Shown in pieces: positions 9,232-17,976 of a stretch of 64,000 bases of DNA; the first letter of the stretch is position 1; every line of letters begins with the position of its first letter. A program made the position numbers and the translations under genes. Location: positions 186,001-250,000 of the forward strand of contig NZ_JANJTZ010000051.1 in the NCBI RefSeq assembly GCF_024710845.1, written 5' to 3'. This DNA comes from Mesorhizobium sp. (GTDB lineage: Bacteria > Pseudomonadota > Alphaproteobacteria > Rhizobiales > Rhizobiaceae). The notes below the pieces were generated by a model. It made no database searches and was not told the DNA's origin. It worked only from the letters and a program-made list of their open reading frames with translations.

Positions 9232-10395
9232 CTACCTTTCGTCCTTCTGAGCGGCTTTCTTGTTGTCTTTGTCCTGCATGCCGGCGAGAAGCCGGAATTC
9301 CTTCAGTCCCGACGGCGCGAGATCTTCCATCAACTCGACGAAATCCATATGGACCATCCGCCGAACCCGGCGCGCCAGGTGTGGAATGGGGCTCGACGGC
9401 TCCGTCCGGTCGTAGAACGCGACCACAAGATCGAGACACTTCACCACGTCGTCGCGCGAGGTGATCCGGTCCGGGAGGCCCGTTGCCGAAATCGATGCGA
9501 AAGAGTCCGGGGCGTGGCCATTGGTCTGGGGTGTCGCCGCCGGCGCCGGCGCCCCTTGATGCGCCGCTTGCTCGGCATTGACCCGGGTCGGTTGCGTCCG
9601 CTCCAGACTCGCCAGCACCCTGTCGATGAAACGGCTCAGCTCCGGGATCGCAGGTCCGACCGTTTCGAGGCGGGCGTTTACGACGGCATCGAGCTGGTTC
9701 ATCGCCGATCGCGCCGCGCGAGCAGCCTCCACGATGGCCGCCAGATCGGGCGCCGACCTGTCGGCCAACGCCGCCGTCGCCGTCCGCACCCGGCTGATCA
9801 ACTGCTCATGCGCCTTGGACAGAACCGCCTTCTCGGCCGCATTCAGGCCGGATGCCGCTTCCTGGAGCATTGCCCGATCGTCGAGGCACGCCTGTTCCAG
9901 ATCGCGTCCGGTAATCGAGCCAATACCGGGAGACGCGAATATCGTCCGCTGCCTGAGGTCGCTGAGCACGCCGGACTGGCCGTTTTGCAGATCGAGCAGC
10001 GCGTTGATGCGGCGCAGCGCGGCATCGCGGGGCGGTCCGCCGCGCAGCATGGGATGCATGTTGTCCCAATAGGCCTCGAAGCTCTTGGCAATCAGCGTCA
10101 GCCCCTCTGCCAGACCAGCGAGACCGTCCTCGTTGGCGAGCGCACGCGTCACGACGACAAGCAGCCGCAGGTCACGTCCATGGGTGCGCAGTTCGGCGGC
10201 TCGCGCGAGCACCGTGTTCCAGTCGACCGGCGTGCTGACCTGTGTCGTCGGCCTGTTGCGGTCATCGTAGACGACCTTCACCTGAGGTTCGAGGATCCGC
10301 TCGAGGTCATGGAACCGGGCATCGTTGCGCAAATCTTCCCCCGACGGGTTCTCACCGTCCAACGGAGCCAGCCACTGAGCCAGTTCGATCAACAC
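9232..10395 (-). CDS. tssA: Type VI secretion protein TssA
   Basis: 387 residues starting at GTG 10395, or 386 from the adjacent TTG at 10392. The ImpA N-terminal domain (residues 1-130, with GENPSGEDLRND and a long YWDNMHPML helix region) identifies a TssA that caps and coordinates tube/sheath polymerisation. The C-terminal part is a distinct short helical domain. GGAGG lies just upstream of both start codons, with better spacing for the TTG; the TTG also overlaps the stop of an 18-codon upstream ORF. First structural gene after clpV. Confidence 0.92.
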   Translation of the reverse strand: MLIELAQWLAPLDGENPSGEDLRNDARFHDLERILEPQVKVVYDDRNRPTTQVSTPVDWNTVLARAAELRTHGRDLRLLVVVTRALANEDGLAGLAEGLTLIAKSFEAYWDNMHPMLRGGPPRDAALRRINALLDLQNGQSGVLSDLRQRTIFASPGIGSITGRDLEQACLDDRAMLQEAASGLNAAEKAVLSKAHEQLISRVRTATAALADRSAPDLAAIVEAARAARSAMNQLDAVVNARLETVGPAIPELSRFIDRVLASLERTQPTRVNAEQAAHQGAPAPAATPQTNGHAPDSFASISATGLPDRITSRDDVVKCLDLVVAFYDRTEPSSPIPHLARRVRRMVHMDFVELMEDLAPSGLKEFRLLAGMQDKDNKKAAQKDER

Positions 10396-10445
10396 AACCT
10401 CCGTTGCCGGCCTGTTGCAGCATCAGAGAACAATCGACGGATCAT
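10389..10445 (-). CDS. Possible 18-residue leader ORF translationally coupled to tssA
   Basis: ATG at 10445, preceded by a purine-rich AGGAGCAGGAGG tract, opens an 18-codon reading frame (MIRRLFSDAATGRQRRLC). Its TGA at 10391-10389 overlaps the TTG alternative start of tssA. The arrangement would let ribosomes terminate and re-initiate at tssA. The peptide resembles no known protein and has no amino-acid runs that suggest attenuation. It could be chance, as the region is short; the support is the ribosome site and the exact overlap only. Confidence 0.35.
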   Translation of the reverse strand: MIRRLFSDAATGRQRRLC

Positions 10446-10580
10446 ACCTCCTGCTCCTGCCCCAAGGGAAGTAGGGGACCGTGTTTCAATCAAAGTGGTC
10501 AACATACCAGTAACCGGTTGTTATAGAACATGGTTCGCACTTGCATCCGTCTCGATTCCAGTCCCCGCAAACAGTCGACT

Positions 10581-13310
10581 TCAAACAAACGTATAAGTGA
10601 ATCCGGCATCGGAAGCCTCGATCATCACCTTGGAGAACGGGTTGCCTTCGAGTGAGCGGTTTAGGACGCCGCGACTGAGCTCCGGGAGCACGGTGTTCGT
10701 CAGGATCGCATCGATCATGCGGCCGCCCGACTCGATCTCCGTGCAGCGCGCCTTGATCAGGTCGAGCACGCCTTCGCCGATGACCAGCTCGGCATCGTTG
10801 TTGGCACGCAGCCGGCGCGCGATCTTGCCGAACTGGTGCCGTGTGATCGACTCGATCATCGCGTCCGACAGCGGATAGTAAGGAATCGTCACCACACGCC
10901 CGAGAAAGGCGGCCGGGAAGACCTTCAGCAGCGGTCCCCGCAGCGCACTGTCCAGATCCTCGATACCTGTGCGAAGGCGGCCACTGTCGGTCTTCGCCAT
11001 GATGACGTCCGAGCCGACGTTCGAGGTGAGCAGGATCAGCGAATTCTTGAAATCGATACGGCGCCCTTCGCTGTCATCCATCATGCCCTTGTCGAACACC
11101 TGGAAGAATATCTCGTGCACGTCCGGGTGGGCCTTTTCCACCTCGTCGAGCAGGATGACGGAATAGGGCCGGCGCCGCACCGCCTCGGTCAGGATGCCGC
11201 CCTTGCCATAGCCGACATAGCCGGGCGGCGCGCCCTTCAGCGTCGAGACGGTATGCGCCTCTTGGAATTCGGACATGTTGATGGAGATCAGGTTCTGCTC
11301 GCCGCCATAGAGCGTCTCGGCAAGCGCCAGCGCGGTCTCCGTCTTGCCGACGCCGGAGGGGCCGCAGAGGAGGAAGACGCCGACCGGCTTTTCCGGTGCG
11401 CCAAGGCCGGCGCGGCTGGTCTGGACGCGCCTGGCGATCATCTCCATCGCGTGATCCTGGCCGACGACCCGCGTGGACAATGTTTCGGCGAGCCTCAGCG
11501 CCTTCTCCGTCTGGCTCGACAGCATCCGGCCGGTCGGTATGCCGGTCCAGTCCTGCACGACGGAGGCGATCGCGTTGCGGTCGACGGAGGGCAGCACCAG
11601 CGGCGCCTCTCCCTGCGCGTCCGCGAGCTTCGCCATCAGGTCGCGCAGGCGGGCAAGGTCGGCCGCCGCATCGGGCGCGACATCGTCCGCGGGGACGGGT
11701 TGCGACCCCTCGTCGACGGGCGCGGCATCGCCGTCCTGCGGCGCGGTCACGTCATCGAGGGCGACGGCTTCACCGCGCAGCTTGGCGCGAAGGTCGAGGA
11801 TCTCCGTCACCAGTGCGCGCTCCCGGTCCCAGCGCTCCTTGGCGGCCGCAAGGGCCGTCTCGGTTTCCGCCAGCGCGGCCTCGACGCGCGCGCGCCGTTC
11901 GCCGACATCGATGCCGATGGCCGCCTCGCGGTCGATGATCCCCTGTTCGACGGCCAGCGCCTGCTGGCGCCGCTCGATATCCTCCACCTCCGCCGGCGTC
12001 GCGTGCTGCGAAACGGCGACCCGGGCGCAGGCGGTGTCGAGGAGGCTGACGGCCTTGTCCGGCAACTGGCGGGCCGGGATGTAGCGTTGGGAAAGGGACA
12101 CCGCTGCCACCAGCGCCTCGTCCAGAACCTGCACCCTGTGATGCTTCTCCAGGTTGCTCACCACACCCCTGAGCATCAGGATGGCGGTCGCCTCGGACGG
12201 CTCGTCGACCTTGACGACCTGAAAGCGCCGCGTCAGCGCCGGGTCGTTCTCGATATGCTGCTTGTATTCGGCCCAGGTGGTCGCCGCGATGGTCCTGAGT
12301 TCGCCACGCGCCAGCGCGGGCTTGAGCAGATTGGCCGCGTCGCCGGTGCCCGCCGCGCCGCCGGCTCCGATGAGCGTATGCGCCTCGTCGATGAACAGGA
12401 TGATCGGCGTGTCCGACGACTGCACCTCGTCGATCACCGCCTTCAGCCGCTTCTCGAACTCGCCCTTGACGCTCGCGCCGGCCTGCATCAGCCCGATGTC
12501 CAGCGCCCGCACGCTGACGCCCCGCATGGCCGGCGGCACGTCGCCCCGGGCAACGCGCATGGCAAAGCCCTCGACGACCGCCGTCTTGCCGACGCCCGCC
12601 TCGCCGGTGAGGATCGGATTGTTCTGCCGGCGGCGCATGAGGATGTCGATGATCTGGCGGATCTCCGGATCGCGGCCGACGACCGGATCCATCTTGCCGT
12701 CGCGCGCGCTTTGCGTCAGATCCTGCGCGTATTTAGCCAGCGCCGAATCCGCGCCCGGCCCGCGCCTGGGAGCCTGGACTTCGGGAGCTTCGGCTGCGGC
12801 AGGGCCTTCGAGAGACCCGTCGAGCACGCTGTCGAGCCGAGCGATCATCGCATCGGCGTCGATCTTGTCGAACTCGCTGCTGATCTTCGACAATAGGCCT
12901 TCGAGCGTCGCCGTCCTCAGCCCGGCGAGCAGGATATGGGCGCTGCGCACCTCGTCGACGCCGAACTCGAGCTGCGCAAGGTTCCACGCCTCCTGGATGG
13001 CATGGAAGATGTGGTCGGAGAACTCCTCGATCGAGGTTGCGCCACGCGGCAGCTTGTCGAGCGCCCGCGTCATGTCGGCGGCGATCCGGCCGGCGTCCAC
13101 GCCCGCCTCGGCGAGAATCATCTGGACGTCCGAACGCTCGGACAGGACGAGCTGCTGGATGAAATGCACGAGCTCGACATAGGGGTTGCCGCGCATCTTG
13201 GCGGTGTCCGCCGCTGCCCTGAACGCCAGCATGCAGGTCTGATTGAGCTTGCCGACCAGCTCCTTGCGCTTGACGCCCGGGGACGACCTGCGTGTCACGT
13301 TGGCATCCAT
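10581..13310 (-). CDS. tssH: T6SS ATPase ClpV (TssH)
   Basis: 909 residues of the ClpB/Hsp100 class. It extracts and recycles contracted TssBC sheath. Visible features are a Clp N-domain (residues 1-160), first AAA+ module with Walker A GEAGVGKT and Walker B LFIDEAHTLIGAGG followed by the ClpV-typical DAANLLKPALARGELR, a middle coiled-coil region (about 400-500), and a second AAA+ module with GPSGVGKTETALALAE and ILLDEVEKAHPDV. I chose ATG 13310 (MDANVTRR) because AGGA sits eight bases upstream; an ATG six bases earlier is too close. About 185 bases separate it from tssA, so tssA may have its own promoter. Confidence 0.95.
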   Translation of the reverse strand: MDANVTRRSSPGVKRKELVGKLNQTCMLAFRAAADTAKMRGNPYVELVHFIQQLVLSERSDVQMILAEAGVDAGRIAADMTRALDKLPRGATSIEEFSDHIFHAIQEAWNLAQLEFGVDEVRSAHILLAGLRTATLEGLLSKISSEFDKIDADAMIARLDSVLDGSLEGPAAAEAPEVQAPRRGPGADSALAKYAQDLTQSARDGKMDPVVGRDPEIRQIIDILMRRRQNNPILTGEAGVGKTAVVEGFAMRVARGDVPPAMRGVSVRALDIGLMQAGASVKGEFEKRLKAVIDEVQSSDTPIILFIDEAHTLIGAGGAAGTGDAANLLKPALARGELRTIAATTWAEYKQHIENDPALTRRFQVVKVDEPSEATAILMLRGVVSNLEKHHRVQVLDEALVAAVSLSQRYIPARQLPDKAVSLLDTACARVAVSQHATPAEVEDIERRQQALAVEQGIIDREAAIGIDVGERRARVEAALAETETALAAAKERWDRERALVTEILDLRAKLRGEAVALDDVTAPQDGDAAPVDEGSQPVPADDVAPDAAADLARLRDLMAKLADAQGEAPLVLPSVDRNAIASVVQDWTGIPTGRMLSSQTEKALRLAETLSTRVVGQDHAMEMIARRVQTSRAGLGAPEKPVGVFLLCGPSGVGKTETALALAETLYGGEQNLISINMSEFQEAHTVSTLKGAPPGYVGYGKGGILTEAVRRRPYSVILLDEVEKAHPDVHEIFFQVFDKGMMDDSEGRRIDFKNSLILLTSNVGSDVIMAKTDSGRLRTGIEDLDSALRGPLLKVFPAAFLGRVVTIPYYPLSDAMIESITRHQFGKIARRLRANNDAELVIGEGVLDLIKARCTEIESGGRMIDAILTNTVLPELSRGVLNRSLEGNPFSKVMIEASDAGFTYTFV

Positions 13311-13619
13311 GAACATGTTCCTGCTGCCGCAACGGAAGCAGATTGCCACATCCGAGCAGACATTACCAATCGTAGCTGTCGGCGACGGGCTGCGCCGTCA
13401 TCTCCGCCTTACTCGCCCCGCCGAAGGACAGGTCGCCGGCCGTGGCGACGTTGAGCCGGCCCCCGCTGTCGAGGTCGCATTCACACCGATAGGTTTTCCA
13501 TTGCGGCAGGTCTGTGAATCAATTCACTCGACGCAGGAGGCTTGCGGCGCGAACGTCAGCACGCTTGCCCGCGGATGAGGAAATCGAGTTGCCGCCGCCC
13601 GTCGTCGCCTGGGTTTCGA
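13311..13619. other. Intergenic region upstream of clpV
   Basis: No gene with recognisable homology on either strand. It must contain the promoter that drives clpV to the left. I saw no clear sigma-70 or sigma-54 element that I would defend. Short open frames here are shadows of clpV or GC-rich noise. Confidence 0.5.
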
Positions 13620-13625
13620 CGCCCA

Positions 13626-13836
13626 TTCGACCTCAAGAGCTTCGGCCCGATGGAGATCATCCGCGGCGTCGACCTCTCAGTGCGGGAAGGCGAACGGCAC
13701 GCCGTCATCGGCCCAAACGGCGCCGGCAAGTCTACCCTGTTCCATCTCGTCAGCGGATATTACAGGCCAAGCGGGGGAGCATCCGCCTGCGCGGCGAGGA
13801 GATCGGTGGCATCGAGCTGGCGCCGCTCGGGCCATC
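13626..13836 (+). pseudogene. Decayed fragment of a LivG-type branched-chain amino-acid ABC ATPase
   Basis: The plus strand at about 13632-13778 encodes LKSFGPMEIIRGVDLSVREG followed by the Walker A motif GPNGAGKST and HLVSGYYRPSGG, exactly the beginning of a LivG-type ATPase. A frameshift near 13775 then moves the match to another frame (SIRLRGEEIGG), and homology ends by about 13836. No signature motif, Walker B or remaining 180 residues follow, and the original start is gone. It is a small remnant of a transporter gene left by a deletion or rearrangement next to the T6SS operon. Confidence 0.75.
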
Positions 13837-14127
13837 GCCGCCGAGTTCTCGCGCGCCGACACGAGCGCCGAAAGAATACTGCATGCGGCGGTCCCTAGCC
13901 TCGCTATACGTGGGAATCGCCGCGTCAGGTCCCCGATCGACCCGACACGAATAGCGACGTTGCGCGACTGCGGGAAATCAACCGACCTGCTGGACGGTCC
14001 AGATGCTCGACATGGGGTCTTAGGCATCCACTTCAGAATACTTTAGTTCTCTTCCAAATTTTAGTCTCGGTGATCGATCGCAAATTCCCACCGTGCCGAC
14101 AACAGCAACGCACGGAGACATAAGCAA

Positions 14128-14607
14128 ATGGCGAACTATTTCACATTGAAGGGATTCATTGCGCAACTTCAGTTTGAGCGCGCCCATGAAGAGGCGCGGA
14201 AAGAGGCGGTGCTTCGCAAGGCAATTGATCGGGGACCGACACTGCCTGGTGTCTCTCAGGCCAATTGGGAGCTCTGGGTTCGGGAGCGCCGGTTCATATG
14301 CCCGGACACCGTTGATCAGCGCTCTTGCCGCGCGAAAAAGTGCCTGTTCGGATTCCACTGTCGCGACATGGCAGCGAGAGGTTTGCTCGGGACGGGGCGG
14401 CCATATCCCAAGGATGAAAGACCGCGCTGCGAGGCGATGACGAGGCAGAAGACGCCGTGCCAGATGGCTGTTGTTCCGGGAAAATATCGCTGCCGCTTGC
14501 ACGGTGGGCTATCCACCGGGCCGAAGACCGCTGAAGGTCGCGCACGGATCGCAGAGGTTCAACGGAAAAAGTGGGAAGCGTGGCGGCTAACAAAGAAGCC
14601 AGTTTGA
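14128..14607 (+). CDS. Small Cys/His-rich protein with HGGxSTGPKT motif, mobile-element type
   Basis: 159 residues. The C-terminal half has the arrangement RCEAMTRQKTPCQ, then YRCRLHGG, then STGPKTAEGRARIAEVQRKKW. C-x(7)-C, C-x2-H-G-G plus STGPKT is a recurrent module in small rhizobial and phage proteins, likely a metal-binding nucleic-acid-binding element. A second possible metal-binding patch lies at residues 58-78 (C-P-D, RSC, KKCLFGFHCR). GGAG lies ten bases before the ATG. Biochemical function is unknown. It stands alone between a decayed LivG fragment and a complete importer operon, consistent with a remnant of a mobile element. Confidence 0.65.
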   Translation: MANYFTLKGFIAQLQFERAHEEARKEAVLRKAIDRGPTLPGVSQANWELWVRERRFICPDTVDQRSCRAKKCLFGFHCRDMAARGLLGTGRPYPKDERPRCEAMTRQKTPCQMAVVPGKYRCRLHGGLSTGPKTAEGRARIAEVQRKKWEAWRLTKKPV

Positions 14608-14608
14608 C

Positions 14609-14628
14609 GAGAGAAGGCGCCCTCTCTC
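14609..14628. terminator. Inverted repeat just after the HGG-motif gene
   Basis: GAGAGA and TCTCTC (6-base arms, 8-base GC-rich spacer) begin two bases after the preceding stop codon. There is no U-rich tract, so it would be a weak or non-canonical terminator. Confidence 0.3.
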
Positions 14629-14853
14629 AGTCCGAGCTTCGCGACGACCGCATAGCGCCCCCAGTACGGTCATCGGGCAGCGCTTGCCAGCTTCCTGAAA
14701 GCGGATGCTATGAACCCATTTGGAGGACTAAGAGCTACGAGATGGTCCTGCGATGCCAAATAGCTCATCCTATGCCCATAGGCGGCCAGTCTTGCCAAAA
14801 AACGTCATTCGTATGAACATCCGGAAGGACTATGTCGCTTCCGTCGCCCGTGG

Positions 14854-15882
14854 ATGGTTGACTTGGAACATCCCGTCATCGAATTCAGGAACGTCACCAA
14901 GCGCTTCGGTGACGTCACGGCCGTCGTCGAGAACGACCTTGCCGTGCGGGCGGGCGAGTTCCTCTCCATCCTGGGTCCGTCGGGCTGCGGCAAGACCACC
15001 AGCCTTCGCATGATGGCAGGCTTCGAGCAGCCCAGCGAGGGTCACGTCTTCATTTCCGGCGAGGACGTCACGGGTGTTCCGGCCTACCGGCGTCCGGTGA
15101 ACATGGTCTTCCAGCACTACGCGCTGTTTCCGCACCTGTCGGTCGCCGACAACGTGTCCTACGGCCTGCGGCAACGGCGACCGAAGCCGGGGCGCGCCGA
15201 ACTCGCCCGCGAGGTCGCAAACGCGCTCGCGATGGTACGGCTGGACGGCTACGAGAAGCGGCGGACGCACGAACTGTCGGGTGGCCAGCAGCAGCGCGTC
15301 GCGCTCGCGCGCGCCCTGATCAACCGTCCGGCCGTGCTCCTGCTGGACGAGCCGCTGGCGGCGCTGGATCGCAAGCTGCGCCGGGAGATGCAGATCGAGC
15401 TGCAGACCCTGCAGCGCGACGTCGGCATCACCTTCCTGCTCGTCACGCACGACCAGGAGGAGGCCCTGTCCATGTCGGACCGCGTCTGCGTCATGCGCGA
15501 GGGCCGCATCAGCCAGTCGGGCTCGCCACGGGAACTCTATGACCGGCCGGTCAACCGTTATGTCGCGGACTTCGTCGGCAAATCGAACTTCTTTCCCGGG
15601 CCGACCGCCGACACGATCGTCAGCGTGCGCCCGGAACTCGTGGAGATTGCCGCGCACGAGGCCGATCTGCCGTCCGGCCTCGATCGCCACCTGTCGGTCA
15701 AGGTGCTGAACCGTATCTTCCTCGGGGAGAACACGGAGTATCGGGTCGTTCACGAAAGGCTCGGCGAGTTCACGGTAGTCACCCCTCGCAAATCGGAACG
15801 AAGCAGCGGGACCTTCGAGATCGGAAACACGGCGGCCACGGGCTGGCGGCCGGAAGCAGCACTCGTATTGGACGCAAACTAA
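14854..15882 (+). CDS. Spermidine/putrescine-type ABC transporter ATP-binding protein (PotA family)
   Basis: 342 residues. Walker A GPSGCGKTT (about 41-49), Q-loop FQHYALFPHLS, signature [15 protein letters not shown], Walker B LLLDEPLAALD and H-loop VTHDQEEALSMSD are all intact. The regulatory C-terminal domain (TOBE) is short but present (SVRPELVEI). The gene opens a four-gene importer operon; 12 bases separate it from the binding-protein gene. The PotA family imports polyamines, but related systems take opines, 2-aminoethylphosphonate or other cationic compounds, so the substrate is open. About 245 bases upstream have no gene and should hold the promoter. Confidence 0.9.
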   Translation: MVDLEHPVIEFRNVTKRFGDVTAVVENDLAVRAGEFLSILGPSGCGKTTSLRMMAGFEQPSEGHVFISGEDVTGVPAYRRPVNMVFQHYALFPHLSVADNVSYGLRQRRPKPGRAELAREVANALAMVRLDGYEKRRTHELSGGQQQRVALARALINRPAVLLLDEPLAALDRKLRREMQIELQTLQRDVGITFLLVTHDQEEALSMSDRVCVMREGRISQSGSPRELYDRPVNRYVADFVGKSNFFPGPTADTIVSVRPELVEIAAHEADLPSGLDRHLSVKVLNRIFLGENTEYRVVHERLGEFTVVTPRKSERSSGTFEIGNTAATGWRPEAALVLDAN

Positions 15883-15894
15883 GGGGAGCATGAC

Positions 15895-17046
15895 GTGAGC
15901 AGGGACAAGAGCATCATCACACCGCAGGAATTCGTCGATCAACTTCGCCGGTATCAGAAGGGCTCGGTCACGCGGCGCCACTTCCTGGGCGTCACCGGGC
16001 TGGGGCTGGCAACGGCGGTCATGGGCAGCGCCGTACCGGGCCTGCGGACGCGCAAGGCCCATGCGGCCATCTCGGGCACGGTGAGCTTCACCACCTGGCC
16101 GAGCTATTTCGCGCAGGAGAACATCGACAAGTTCACGGCCGACACCGGCGTCAAGATCAACATCGCCGTCTTCGGATCGAACGAGGAGATGCTGGCGAAG
16201 CTGCAAGCCGGCTCCACCGGCTGGGACGTGTTCGTGCCGACGAACTACGCGATCTCGACGTACAAGGAACTCGGCCTCATCGAGGAGCTCGACCTCGCGA
16301 AGCTCCCGAACTACGACCCCTCGACGCAGGAACAGCGCTTCACCGCCGAGGGTGTGATCGACGGCAAGACCTATGCCGTGCCGAAGGACTGGGGCACCAC
16401 CGGTTTCGTCTACAACTCCAAGGCCATGCCGCAGAAGCCGGCGAGCTGGAAGGAGTTCTGGGACCTTGCGATGAACGAGGCTACCGGCCGCGCCATGGTC
16501 CACGACTATCAGCTCACGACGATCGGCAACGCGCTGAAGTATCACGGCTTCTCCTTCAATTCGAACGACGAGAAGGAACTCGCCAAGGCCGAGGAACTGC
16601 TGATCGCCGCCAAGCCGCATCTGTTCGGCATCAACTCCGACTACAAGCCGTCGCTGATTTCGGGCGATGCCTGGATGAGCGTCTGCTGGACCGGGGACGC
16701 GACCCAGCTGCAGCGCGATCAGCCGGAGATGCAGTACGTACTTGCGAAGGAGGGCGGTGAGATCTGGAGCGACTTCTACGCCATCCCGAAGGGCGCGCCG
16801 AACATCGAGGCAGCCTACGCGCTGATCGACTTCCTGCTGACGCCCGAGATCAACGCGAAGGAGGTCGTCGCGCACGGCTATCCCTCGACCGACTCGCGCA
16901 CCAACAAGCTGGTGCCCAAGGAGATGCTGGAGAACCCGATCCTCTACCCGGCCGCTGAAGCGCTCGCGCCGCTCGAGTTCGGCGCCGCCGCAACGCTGAC
17001 CAATCCGCTTCGCGCCGAGATCATGGCGCGCTTCAAGGCGGCCTGA
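15895..17046 (+). CDS. Extracellular solute-binding protein of the PotD/PotF family, Tat-exported
   Basis: 383 residues. Starts at GTG 15895 with AGGGGAG just upstream. A twin-arginine signal is visible (TRRHFLGVTGLG, about residues 26-37) with likely cleavage after AHA near residue 54. The mature domain has the PotD-like FTTWPSYFAQENIDKF and DVFVPTNYAISTYKELGLIE segments and CWTGDATQLQRD. It would deliver the substrate to the two downstream permeases. Tat export suggests folding in the cytoplasm before secretion. Followed eight bases after the stop by a strong stem-loop. Confidence 0.9.
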   Translation: MSRDKSIITPQEFVDQLRRYQKGSVTRRHFLGVTGLGLATAVMGSAVPGLRTRKAHAAISGTVSFTTWPSYFAQENIDKFTADTGVKINIAVFGSNEEMLAKLQAGSTGWDVFVPTNYAISTYKELGLIEELDLAKLPNYDPSTQEQRFTAEGVIDGKTYAVPKDWGTTGFVYNSKAMPQKPASWKEFWDLAMNEATGRAMVHDYQLTTIGNALKYHGFSFNSNDEKELAKAEELLIAAKPHLFGINSDYKPSLISGDAWMSVCWTGDATQLQRDQPEMQYVLAKEGGEIWSDFYAIPKGAPNIEAAYALIDFLLTPEINAKEVVAHGYPSTDSRTNKLVPKEMLENPILYPAAEALAPLEFGAAATLTNPLRAEIMARFKAA

Positions 17047-17053
17047 GCCCTCC

Positions 17054-17079
17054 CTCTCCCCCGCCCCGGCGGGGGAGAG
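17054..17079 (+). other. Strong stem-loop between binding-protein and permease genes
   Basis: CTCTCCCCCGCC and its exact reverse complement GGCGGGGGAGAG are separated by two bases, giving a 12-base perfect inverted repeat. No U-tract follows, and the next gene of the operon starts 31 bases on. It is likely an mRNA-stabilising or partial-termination hairpin that raises binding-protein expression over the permeases. Confidence 0.7.
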
Positions 17080-17110
17080 ACCACCTCGAGCCCTGGACCC
17101 GGGAGCCCGT

Positions 17111-17974
17111 TTGTCCGCAGCGCCTACCCGTTCCCGAGCCGTGACCGCGCTGCTGGTAGCACCTGCGGGATTGTTCTTCGTTTTCCTGCTGATCCTTCCT
17201 CTGGCGGTCGTCGTCGTCTACTCCTTCGGCGAACGTGCCCCGGCCGGTGGCTATTCGCCCGCCTTCACGTTCGACAACTACCTGAACCTCGCGGCGCGCG
17301 GACAAGCCTTCATCAACACGCTGACGCTGGCGCCGCTCGCCACGCTGCTCACGGCGATCGTCGCGTTCCCGATGGCCTATTTCCTGGCGGTCAGGGTGGA
17401 GCCGAAATGGCGCGTGTCGCTCCTCGTGCTCGTCATGGCGCCGTTCTGGACAAGCCAGCTCCTGCGCTATTACGCGTGGATCGTGCTTCTGGGGGGCAAG
17501 GGCATTCCGGCCTGGCTGGCCTGGATCGGCATCGAGAACGTCCGCATCATCAACACCCCGACGGCCGTCCTGATCGGAGCCGTCTACGGCTTCCTGCCGC
17601 TGATGGTGCCGCCCATCTACGTAAGCCTCGAAAAGCTGGACAAGCGCCTGCTCGATGCGTCGGCCGATCTCGGCGCAACGCCGATCCGCACCTTCTTCCA
17701 GGTGACGCTGCCGCTGGCCCTGCCGGGCATCGCCACCGGTTCGATGCTGGTCTTCATCCTGCTGATGGGCGACTACATCCTTCCGCAGTATCTCGGCGGC
17801 GGCAAGGTCTTCTTCATTGGCAACGCGCTGGTCGATCTCTTCTTGCAGTCGCGCAATTGGCCGTTCGGCGCGGCGGTCTCGGTCGCGCTGGTCGCGATCA
17901 TGTTCGTGACGATCTTCTTCTACATGCGCTTCCTGCTGGGCCGGACCGGCACGCGGCGGGTGGCGCTGGTGTGA
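17111..17974 (+). CDS. ABC transporter permease, PotB type
   Basis: 287 residues. Starts at TTG 17111 with GGGAG five bases upstream. Six hydrophobic segments of the inner-membrane BPD_transp_1 fold are visible, and the EAA loop that docks the ATPase reads DASADLGATPIRTFFQVTLP. Overlaps or abuts the next permease (stop TGA at 17972-17974). It forms the channel with the second permease for the polyamine-type substrate. Confidence 0.9.
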   Translation: MSAAPTRSRAVTALLVAPAGLFFVFLLILPLAVVVVYSFGERAPAGGYSPAFTFDNYLNLAARGQAFINTLTLAPLATLLTAIVAFPMAYFLAVRVEPKWRVSLLVLVMAPFWTSQLLRYYAWIVLLGGKGIPAWLAWIGIENVRIINTPTAVLIGAVYGFLPLMVPPIYVSLEKLDKRLLDASADLGATPIRTFFQVTLPLALPGIATGSMLVFILLMGDYILPQYLGGGKVFFIGNALVDLFLQSRNWPFGAAVSVALVAIMFVTIFFYMRFLLGRTGTRRVALV

Positions 17975-17976
17975 GC

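Noticed and set aside
7585-10596. 1003-codon open frame on the plus strand
   Set aside because: It lies entirely antisense to tssC, tssB and tssA, which have clear homology; it is Arg/His/Gly-rich as expected for an antisense frame in high-GC DNA.
10836-12896. 686-codon open frame on the plus strand
   Set aside because: Antisense shadow of clpV with no recognisable motif.
13514-13954. 146-codon frame overlapping the LivG remnant as a separate gene
   Set aside because: Only about 20 codons of it (SIRLRGEEIGG region) have homology, and they continue the broken ATPase after a frameshift.
14830-16875. 681-codon open frame on the minus strand
   Set aside because: Antisense to the PotA-like ATPase and the Tat-exported binding protein, both of which have full motif sets.
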